Assembly (NCBI GenBank): GCA_039808325.1
Contig: JBDHSU010000123.1
Span: 1-11,593, forward strand
DNA length: 11,593 bases
Source of the DNA: JAFKKS01 sp039808325
Lineage (GTDB): Bacteria > Pseudomonadota > Alphaproteobacteria > Rhizobiales > Xanthobacteraceae
Direction of reading: 5' to 3'
Both the position numbers and the translations under genes were made by a program. Positions 6,394-11,593 of the stretch are shown here, piece after piece; position 1 is the stretch's first letter, and each line of letters begins with the position of its first letter. A model generated the notes under the pieces. It worked only from the letters and a program-made list of their open reading frames with translations, was not told the origin of the DNA and ran no database searches.

Positions 6394-8384
6394 TGAGTGC
6401 GCACCGGAAGACATCGCGCGCGGAGGCCGCGCTTCTCGACGCGGTGCGCAAGGCGGCGCGCCAGGAACAGTTCCTGGAGGTCGTCTCCGCCGAGGAGGCG
6501 ACGGCGCGCTTCGCGCGCCACCTCGATCTCGTGCCGATCGGCGTCGAGACCGTGACGCTTGCGGCGGCGTTGGGGCACGTTCTCGCGGACGACGTTCTCA
6601 GCGCCGTCGATGCGCCGCCGTTCGATCGTTCGAGCGTCGACGGCTTCGCGTTGCGCGCCGCCGATTCGCAAGGTGCAACGGACACGACGCCGCGGCGGCT
6701 CGCGCTCAACAACGAGGTGCTGGTGTGCGGCGCGCCGCCGGCGCTGACCGTCGCCCCCGGCACCGCGACGGCGATCGCCACCGGCGGCATGATCCCGCGC
6801 GGCGCCGACGCCGTGGTGATGATCGAGTGGACGGACCTGATCGAGACGGACGCGGGCCCGGCGATCGAATTGCGCCGCACGGTCGGCGCCGGGCAGTTCG
6901 TGTCCTACGCCGGCTCCGACATGGCGCGCGGCGAGACGGTGCTGCGCCGCGGCGTGCGCGTCGGCTCGCGCGAGATCGGCATGCTGGCGGCGTGCGGCCT
7001 TGCGGAGGTCGCGGTGGTGCGGCGCCCGAAGGTCGCCGTGCTCTCGACCGGCGACGAGCTGGTGAAGCCCGGCGTGCCGCTGCGGCCCGGCGCGGTGTAC
7101 GACTCCAACGGCGCGATCGTTGCCGCCGCCGTCTCCGAGGCCGGCGGCGAAGCGGTCTCCTACGGCGCATTCCCGGACGATGCGGCCGTGCTCGAAGGCG
7201 CGCTGCGTCGGGCGCTGGCCGCATGCGACATGGTGGTGCTCAGCGGCGGCACGTCGAAGGGCGCGGGCGATCTGTCGCACCAGATCGTCGGCGGGCTCGG
7301 CGCGCCCGGCATCCTCGTTCACGGCGTCGCGCTGAAGCCGGGCAAGCCGCTCTGCCTCGCGGTGGCGGACGGCAAGCCGGTCGTGGTGCTGCCCGGGTTC
7401 CCGACCTCGGCGATTTTCACCTTCCATGCCTTCGTCGCGCCGGTGATCCGCGCCTTCGCCGGCCTGCCGCCGGAAGCGGCCCGGCATGTCGCGGCGACGG
7501 TGCCGGTGCGCATCGCGTCGGAGCTTGGCCGCAAGGAGTTCGCGCTCGTCTCGCTGGTCGAGGGGCAGGGCGGTCTCGTCGCGTTCCCTTCTCCCAAGGG
7601 CTCCGGCGCCGTGACGAGCTTCTCGCAGTCGGACGGCTTCATCGAGATCGACGCGCTGGCGCAGACGCTCGACGCCGGAACGCTCACGCAAGTGACGCTG
7701 ATCGGGGATGCGGCGCAAATCCCCGACCTCGTGATCGCCGGCAGCCACGACGTGGCGCTCGACGCCGTCGTCGGCACGCTCGCGGCGCAGAACCTGAATG
7801 TGCGCACCATCGCCATCGGCAGCATGGGCGGCGTCGCGGCGGCGCGCAACGGCGCCTGCGATATCGCGCCCGTGCATCTCGTCGATCCGGCGAGCGGCCG
7901 CTACAACGCGCACCTCGCCGGCGACGGGCTCACGCTCGTCCCGGGCTGGCGGCGCATGCAGGGCGTGCTGTTCCGTCCCGGGGATGCACTTTTCGAGGGA
8001 AAGACGGCGCAAGCGGCGGCGGCCGCCGTGCGCGAGGACGCGGACGCGGTGATGGTCAACCGCAACGCCGGCGCCGGCACCCGCATCCTCATCGATCAGT
8101 TGCTGGACGGCGCCCGCCCGGCCGGCTACGGCAACCAGCCGCGCTCGCACAACGCCGTCGCCGCCGCGATCGCCCAAGGCCGCGCCGACTGGGGCGTGGC
8201 GATCGAGCCGGTGGCGCGGATGTACGGCCTCGGCTTCCTGCCGCTCGCCCCCGAGCACTACGATTTTCTCGTGGTGGACGCGCGCCGCGACCGCCCGGCG
8301 GTGCGGGCCTTCCTCGCCGCCCTGGCCGATGCGGGGACGCGCGGGCGCATCGAGGCGTTGGGCATGCGGCTTCCCGATGCCTGA
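6393..8384 (+). CDS. Molybdopterin molybdotransferase MoeA fused to a C-terminal PBP-like domain
   Basis: A 663-aa two-part protein, against roughly 400 aa for ordinary MoeA. Residues about 38-438 form the MoeA part: FDRSSVDGFAL (77-87), GSDMARG (174-180), STGDE (218-222), GAVYDSN (233-239), SGGTSKGAGD (284-293) and PGFPTSA (334-340), the last replacing the PGNP of E. coli MoeA. Catalytic-site acidic residues appear present. Residues about 444-660 form a PBP-like domain (PF12727 type), with GSHD (450-453), GSMGG (476-480) and HLVDPASGRYN (495-505). It has no signal peptide, so this domain works in the cytoplasm, perhaps binding molybdate, tungstate or a cofactor intermediate (inference). ATG 6393 has GAGGG at 6381-6385. 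It is joined to the upstream MoeA-like gene by the tandem repeat. Confidence 0.92.
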   Translation: MSAHRKTSRAEAALLDAVRKAARQEQFLEVVSAEEATARFARHLDLVPIGVETVTLAAALGHVLADDVLSAVDAPPFDRSSVDGFALRAADSQGATDTTPRRLALNNEVLVCGAPPALTVAPGTATAIATGGMIPRGADAVVMIEWTDLIETDAGPAIELRRTVGAGQFVSYAGSDMARGETVLRRGVRVGSREIGMLAACGLAEVAVVRRPKVAVLSTGDELVKPGVPLRPGAVYDSNGAIVAAAVSEAGGEAVSYGAFPDDAAVLEGALRRALAACDMVVLSGGTSKGAGDLSHQIVGGLGAPGILVHGVALKPGKPLCLAVADGKPVVVLPGFPTSAIFTFHAFVAPVIRAFAGLPPEAARHVAATVPVRIASELGRKEFALVSLVEGQGGLVAFPSPKGSGAVTSFSQSDGFIEIDALAQTLDAGTLTQVTLIGDAAQIPDLVIAGSHDVALDAVVGTLAAQNLNVRTIAIGSMGGVAAARNGACDIAPVHLVDPASGRYNAHLAGDGLTLVPGWRRMQGVLFRPGDALFEGKTAQAAAAAVREDADAVMVNRNAGAGTRILIDQLLDGARPAGYGNQPRSHNAVAAAIAQGRADWGVAIEPVARMYGLGFLPLAPEHYDFLVVDARRDRPAVRAFLAALADAGTRGRIEALGMRLPDA

Positions 8385-8408
8385 CGGCGGCTTGCATTTG
8401 GCGTCGCG

Positions 8409-8462
8409 TAGAGCGGGACGAGGAAAAGTGCGGAGCGGTTTTCCGCCCGCATCCCGCTCTAA
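8409..8462 (+). repeat. 54-bp palindromic intergenic repeat, copy 2
   Basis: It begins TAGAGCGGG and ends CCCGCTCTAA, with inner GGAAAA-type complementary blocks, so it folds like copy 1. It matches the reverse complement of copy 1 (4833-4886) at 52 of 54 positions. It lies 24 nt after the MoeA-PBP stop and about 117 nt before the MobB start, between co-directional genes. It may act as a transcript-end or mRNA-stability structure, as REP-like elements do elsewhere; that role is inference. Confidence 0.85.
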
Positions 8463-8484
8463 GTGATTAGAATCGATCTCGTTC

Positions 8485-8515
8485 ATGATTTCGGATCGAT
8501 TCGATCCAAAATCAT
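8485..8515 (+). repeat. 31-bp palindrome next to repeat copy 2
   Basis: ATGATTT (8485-8491) and GGATCG (8493-8498) pair with CGATCC (8502-8507) and AAATCAT (8509-8515): 13 base pairs with one C-A mismatch and an ATT loop. It directly follows the 54-bp element and is AT-richer than its surroundings. The downstream ATCATCGTGATCT resembles the sequence flanking repeat copy 1 (reverse complement of 4815-4833), so it may be part of the same mobile or mosaic repeat. No U-run follows, so it does not look like a standard terminator. Confidence 0.7.
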
Positions 8516-8578
8516 CGTGATCTCTGGGAAAGTCGGCATCGGTGCCGCATGTCGCGGTGACCTTGGACGGAATACGAC

Positions 8579-9097
8579 GTGCGCATCATCGGACTCGCGG
8601 GTTGGAGCGGCTCGGGCAAGACCACGCTGCTGACCAAAATTCTGCCGCGCCTCATCGGGCGGGGCGTGCGCGTCTCGACCGTGAAGCACGCGCACCATTC
8701 CTTCGACCTCGACCAGCCGGGCAAGGATTCGCATACCCACCGGCTCGCGGGCGCGAGCGAGGTGCTGGTCTCGTCCGCCAGCCGCTGGGCGCTGGTGCAT
8801 GAGCTGTGCGGCGACCCGGAGCCGGCGCTGCCGGAATTGCTCGCCAGGCTTTCGCCGGTCGACCTCGTCCTGGTCGAGGGCTTCAAGCGCGGGCATCATC
8901 CCAAGGTCGAAATCTACCGCCAGGACGTCGGCAAGCCGCCATTGCATCCGGACGATCCCTATATCGTGGCGGTGATCACGGACGCGCCGCTCTCCGCGAT
9001 GTCGCTCCCCGTCGTCGCGCTGGACGACTACGAGGGCGTCTGCGACCTGTTGCTGGCGCAGGCGGTGCCGGTCGCGTCGTTGCAGGAAAGCGGTTGA
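8579..9097 (+). CDS. mobB: Molybdopterin-guanine dinucleotide biosynthesis accessory protein MobB
   Basis: Cytoplasmic P-loop GTP-binding protein of 172 aa, the normal MobB length. The P-loop GWSGSGKTT is at 8-16, the TVKHAHHSFDLDQPGKDS motif characteristic of MobB at about 34-51, and VDLVLVEGFK at 94-103. MobB is not essential for guanine dinucleotide attachment in E. coli but is thought to aid MobA or deliver the cofactor to apoenzymes. The start codon is GTG with GGACGG at 8565-8570, 8 nt upstream; homologues begin at the same point, just before the P-loop. The next gene (MoeA) starts only 2 nt after the stop, so the two form a pair. Confidence 0.95.
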   Translation: MRIIGLAGWSGSGKTTLLTKILPRLIGRGVRVSTVKHAHHSFDLDQPGKDSHTHRLAGASEVLVSSASRWALVHELCGDPEPALPELLARLSPVDLVLVEGFKRGHHPKVEIYRQDVGKPPLHPDDPYIVAVITDAPLSAMSLPVVALDDYEGVCDLLLAQAVPVASLQESG

Positions 9098-9099
9098 CC

Positions 9100-10350
9100 A
9101 TGGCGCAGCTCTCCGACGACTGCTTTGCCTTTTCCGGCCCGCTGATGCCGGTCGAGGAGGTCGAGCGGCTGATCGCGGAGCGCGTCTCGCCGGTGACCGA
9201 AAGCGAGGACGTGCGGCTCGGCGAGGCGCGCGGGCGCGTGCTCGCCGCCGATGTCGTCGCGCCGATCAGCCTGCCGCCCTTCGCCAATTCCGCCGTCGAC
9301 GGCTACGCCGTGCGCCATGCCGACCTCGCGCGCGCGGGCGAGACGCGCCTGCCGGTCATGGGGCGCGCCTCCGCCGGGCATGCCGCCGAGGCCGGCTATG
9401 CCGGCGGCGCCGCGATCCGCATCTTCACCGGCGCGCCGATGCCGGACGGCGCCGACACGGTGTTCATGCAGGAGGATTGCCGCCTCGAGGGGAGCGTCGT
9501 CGTCTTGCCGCATGGCCTCGGGGTGGGCGCCAATCGCCGCCTCGCGGGCGAGGACGTGCGCGCCGGTTCCGTCGCGCTCGCGGAGGGAACGCGGCTGAAG
9601 CCCGCGCAGCTTGCGCTCGCTGCGGCGCTCGGCATCGACACCGTGCATGTGCGCCGCCGTCTCCGCGTCGCCTTGTTCTCGACCGGCGACGAAGTCGCGG
9701 AGCCCGGCACGCCGCTCACCGAGGCGCGCATCTACGACGCCAACCGCCGGCTGCTCGGCGAGCTTCTGATCGCGGCGGGCGCCGAGGTCACCGACCTCGG
9801 CATCCTCGCCGACACGCCCGACGGCCTCGCCGCCGCGCTCGCCGCCGCGGCCGGCCACGATCTCATCGTCACGTCGGGCGGCGTTTCGACGGGCGAGGCC
9901 GATCATGTCCGCGACGCGGTCGAGCGCGTCGGGCGGCTGGTGTTCTGGCGCGTCGCCCTCAAGCCGGGCCGGCCGGTCGCGATGGGCGTCGTCGGGGGCG
10001 CGGCGTTCGTCGGCCTGCCGGGAAATCCCGTCGCCGCGTTCGTGACCTTCGTGCGCGTGGTGCGGCCGCTGCTGGCGCGGCTCGCGGGCGCGAAGCTCGA
10101 GCCGCTGGTGGCGCTGCCGGTGCGCGCGGCGTTTTCCTACAAGAAGAAAAAAGGCCGCCGCGAATATGTCCGCGTCTCGCTCTCGCACGCCGACGGCGTC
10201 GTCGAGGCGCGGAAATTTCCGCGCGAGGGCGCGGGCGTCCTTTCTTCTTTGACGGAGACGGACGGACTCGCGGAATTGCCGGAGGACGTCACCAAGGTCG
10301 CGCCCGGCGATACGATCGGATTTCTGCCCTACGCCGTGCTGCTGGGGTGA
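9100..10350 (+). CDS. moeA: Canonical molybdopterin molybdotransferase MoeA
   Basis: A 416-aa protein of standard MoeA length that inserts metal into adenylylated molybdopterin. Family motifs are all intact: LPPFANSAVDGYAV (58-71, aspartate 67), FTGAPMPDGAD (109-119), GANRRLAGEDVRAGS (143-157), FSTGDE (193-198), IYDANR (211-216), SGGVSTGEAD (259-268) and LPGNPVAAF (306-314). The C-terminal domain is complete. A lysine-rich patch, KKKKGRR (348-354), reads through an A-rich run that stands out from the GC-rich gene. ATG 9100 is chosen: AGGAAAG lies about 10-15 nt upstream and MobB ends 2 nt before, implying translational coupling. Of the three MoeA-type genes here this is the best candidate for the housekeeping enzyme. 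Confidence 0.96.
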   Translation: MAQLSDDCFAFSGPLMPVEEVERLIAERVSPVTESEDVRLGEARGRVLAADVVAPISLPPFANSAVDGYAVRHADLARAGETRLPVMGRASAGHAAEAGYAGGAAIRIFTGAPMPDGADTVFMQEDCRLEGSVVVLPHGLGVGANRRLAGEDVRAGSVALAEGTRLKPAQLALAAALGIDTVHVRRRLRVALFSTGDEVAEPGTPLTEARIYDANRRLLGELLIAAGAEVTDLGILADTPDGLAAALAAAAGHDLIVTSGGVSTGEADHVRDAVERVGRLVFWRVALKPGRPVAMGVVGGAAFVGLPGNPVAAFVTFVRVVRPLLARLAGAKLEPLVALPVRAAFSYKKKKGRREYVRVSLSHADGVVEARKFPREGAGVLSSLTETDGLAELPEDVTKVAPGDTIGFLPYAVLLG

Positions 10351-10352
10351 GG

Positions 10353-10439
10353 GCGGCGGTTCGCCGCGATGCGGCCCCGCGTCCGTCCTCCCGAGGTGCT
10401 CGCCAAGCGAGCAGGGATGCACGGTAGGGATACACGGTC
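10353..10439. repeat. Hairpins and a 13-bp tandem duplication between convergent moeA and mobA
   Basis: GCGGCG/CGCCGC (10353-10358 and 10362-10367) forms a tight hairpin just after the moeA stop. TGCTCGC/GCGAGCA (10397-10403 and 10407-10413) forms a second. Two near-identical 13-bp units follow (GGGATGCACGGTA at 10414-10426, GGGATACACGGTC at 10427-10439, 11 of 13 identical). None is followed by a T-run. The hairpins could end or stabilise the transcripts without a classic intrinsic terminator. Confidence 0.6.
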
Positions 10440-10454
10440 CGGGCCGATCCTGCG

Positions 10455-10480
10455 AGGTCCCGTGCTTCGCACGGACACCT
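10455..10480 (-). terminator. Strong hairpin at the end of mobA
   Basis: AGGT (10455-10458) pairs with ACCT (10477-10480) and CCGTGC (10460-10465) with GCACGG (10469-10474) around a TTC loop, separated by a small internal loop. It touches the mobA stop codon (10480-10482 on the opposite strand). There is no T-run on either side, so it may be a 3' stability structure rather than an intrinsic terminator. Confidence 0.4.
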
Positions 10481-11136
10481 CAGGAAGACGGCGAAAGGTC
10501 GCTATTTGCCGCTTCCTTTGTCGCAATCCGCGTCGCCGCCGCCACATCCTCCGGCGTGTTGACGTTGAAGAACGGATCGACCGGCTGCGTCGGCCAGTCG
10601 GCGACGGCGATGCCGTGCCGCGCGGTCCACACCTCGATCTTGCGCAGGTCTTCCGCGACGAGCGCGTGGCGCAGGTCGTCGCGCAGGTCGACGCGCCACA
10701 GCCCGACCACCGGATGCCGCCATGTGCCCGAGCGCGCGCAGGCGAGCGGCGTGTTCGCGGCGGCGCGCGCCCGATGCAGGCGCGCGACGAGATCGCGGGG
10801 GAGGAACGGACAGTCGCCGGGCACGCTCACGGCCCACTCGATCGCCGGCGCGTTCGCGGCCGCCCATTCCAGCGCGGTGAGAATGCCGGCGAGGGGGCCG
10901 GGATAATCCGCCACGTCGTCGGCGACCACCGGCAGGCCGGTGAAGGCGAAGCGCGAAGGATCGCCGTTGGCGTTGATGACGGTCCGCACGCATTGCGGCG
11001 CGACGCGCGCCAGCGTGCGCTCCAGGATCGTCTGCCCGGCGATCTCGATCAGCGCCTTGTCGCCGCCGCCCATGCGCCGCGCCAGCCCGCCGGCGAGGAT
11101 GAGCCCCAACGTCTCCGAGTGCGTCATGGCAAGCAT
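10480..11136 (-). CDS. mobA: Molybdenum cofactor guanylyltransferase MobA
   Basis: Cytoplasmic nucleotidyltransferase of 218 aa that joins GMP from GTP to the molybdenum cofactor, giving the guanine dinucleotide form. The signature LILAGGLARRMGGGDKALI lies at about 12-30, PGPLAGILTAL at 79-89, the metal-binding VPGDCPFLP at 105-113 and FFNVNTPEDV near the C-terminus. All expected residues are present and the length is normal. ATG 11136 is used; the in-frame ATG at 11127 would start the protein at MTHSETLG and is equally plausible, since neither has a strong ribosome binding site. It lies downstream of fdhD on the same strand, 150 nt away, and converges with moeA. Confidence 0.94.
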   Translation of the reverse strand: MLAMTHSETLGLILAGGLARRMGGGDKALIEIAGQTILERTLARVAPQCVRTVINANGDPSRFAFTGLPVVADDVADYPGPLAGILTALEWAAANAPAIEWAVSVPGDCPFLPRDLVARLHRARAAANTPLACARSGTWRHPVVGLWRVDLRDDLRHALVAEDLRKIEVWTARHGIAVADWPTQPVDPFFNVNTPEDVAAATRIATKEAANSDLSPSS

Positions 11137-11149
11137 TGCCTAGCAATGC
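11133..11149. promoter_or_regulatory. Perfect 17-bp palindrome over the mobA start region
   Basis: GCATTGC (11133-11139) and GCAATGC (11143-11149) are perfect inverted repeats around CTA. The palindrome contains the ATG at 11134-11136 on the - strand and precedes the alternative ATG at 11127. It could be an operator or an mRNA hairpin that masks the translation start. No known site was recognised. Confidence 0.4.
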
Positions 11150-11195
11150 GCCGTGCGCTGTGCGCGCCCTCAATCGAGGTGCTCGTGATTGCCGT

Positions 11196-11220
11196 TCCCT
11201 CCCCCCTTGTGGGAGAGGGA
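11196..11220. repeat. CCCTC/GAGGG palindromic intergenic element
   Basis: The arm 11196-11205 (TCCCTCCCCC) pairs with 11211-11220 (GGGAGAGGGA) at nine of ten positions around a 5-nt loop. Hairpins built on CCCTCTCCC are widespread between genes in proteobacteria. It lies between fdhD and mobA and could act as a processing or attenuation point between them. The rest of the 150-nt gap shows no gene. Confidence 0.55.
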
Positions 11221-11286
11221 GCGCGCTCTGCCTTCGCGTACGGTCTTCCCATCATCGCCAGCGAGAGCGCTTCCAATAAAACGGAC

Positions 11287-11593
11287 TCAATCATCCACAG
11301 CCGCCTTGCGCCGGTGCTTCGCGCTTTCCTCGGCGACGTAGGCGAGATCCTGGTCGAACACGATGCGCTCCTCGCCCGCGAGCGCGATGAAGCGCTTGCC
11401 GCGCGCGCGCCCGATCAAGGTGAGTCCCGCCTTGCGCGCGAGCTCCACGCCCCAGGCGGTGAAGCCGGAGCGCGAGACCAGGATCGGAATGCCCATGCGC
11501 ACGGTTTTAATGACCATTTCGGAGGTGAGCCGGCCGGTCGTGTAGAAAATCTTGTCCTCCGCCGTCACGCCGTGCTGGAACATCCAGCCCGCG
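11287..11593 (-). CDS. fdhD: Formate dehydrogenase accessory sulfurtransferase FdhD (C-terminal part)
   Basis: The frame enters at the right edge and ends with TGA at 11287-11289; only about the last 101 residues are visible. They contain the conserved FdhD segments FYTTGRLTSEMVIK, PILVSRSGFTAWGVELA and GLTLIGRARGKRF. FdhD carries sulfur from the cysteine desulfurase IscS to the molybdenum cofactor before it enters formate dehydrogenase. The CxxC loop that carries this sulfur lies in the N-terminal part, outside the window. The frame stays open beyond the first visible methionine (11583), giving AGW just before it, so the gene is cut by the window, not truncated. A basic tail (KHRRKAAVDD) closes the protein. 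Confidence 0.93.
   Translation of the reverse strand, partial: AGWMFQHGVTAEDKIFYTTGRLTSEMVIKTVRMGIPILVSRSGFTAWGVELARKAGLTLIGRARGKRFIALAGEERIVFDQDLAYVAEESAKHRRKAAVDD

Noticed and set aside
6279..8486. A 735-codon open frame on the - strand opposite the MoeA-PBP gene
   Set aside because: It is antisense to a gene with clear MoeA motifs, has arginine/histidine-rich low-complexity composition, no recognisable domain, and arises from the high GC third-position bias. Its start lies inside the intergenic repeat.
9028..10422. A 464-codon open frame on the - strand opposite moeA
   Set aside because: Same reasoning: a shadow of a fully convincing moeA, with no domain of its own.

Overview
The window is GC-rich, with strongly G/C-biased third codon positions and many long antisense shadow frames. 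It carries Rhizobiales-style gene types: a DUF3297 protein, a MoeA fused to a periplasmic-binding-protein-like domain, and palindromic intergenic repeats. This suggests an alphaproteobacterium of the Rhizobiales (Hyphomicrobiales); the genus cannot be fixed from the sequence alone.

Left third (1-3029): a non-coding leader with a possible promoter, then a tightly packed three-gene ABC importer of the nitrate/sulfonate/taurine (SsuBCA/TauBCA/NMT1-like) type on the + strand: ATPase, permease, and a secreted binding protein. The substrate cannot be told. Next (3232-4817) come a small DUF3297 protein and a ClC-type chloride/proton antiporter that overlap by 4 bases (ATGA) and are probably translationally coupled. 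The antiporter converges on a TusA-like sulfur carrier gene (4884-5108, - strand), with a 54-bp palindromic repeat between them.

Right two thirds (5241-11593): a molybdenum-cofactor (Moco) maturation block. On the + strand are a divergent MoeA-like protein, a MoeA-PBP fusion, then, after a second inverted copy of the repeat, MobB and a canonical MoeA 2 nt apart. Facing them on the - strand are MobA and the C-terminal part of FdhD, which runs off the right edge. MoeA inserts molybdenum (or tungsten) into molybdopterin, MobA attaches GMP to give the guanine dinucleotide cofactor, MobB is an accessory GTP-binding protein, and FdhD sulfurates the cofactor of formate dehydrogenase. TusA is a plausible sulfur relay partner. 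The set points to assembly of bis-MGD enzymes, with formate dehydrogenase structural genes probably beyond the right edge (inference).

The most striking points are three MoeA-type proteins of different build within about 5 kb, and a 14-bp tandem repeat at the junction of the first two. Each repeat unit carries a Shine-Dalgarno-like GAGGG and an ATGA stop/start overlap, so two five-codon mini-ORFs sit between the two genes. I see no rRNA, tRNA, CRISPR array, transposase or phage gene.
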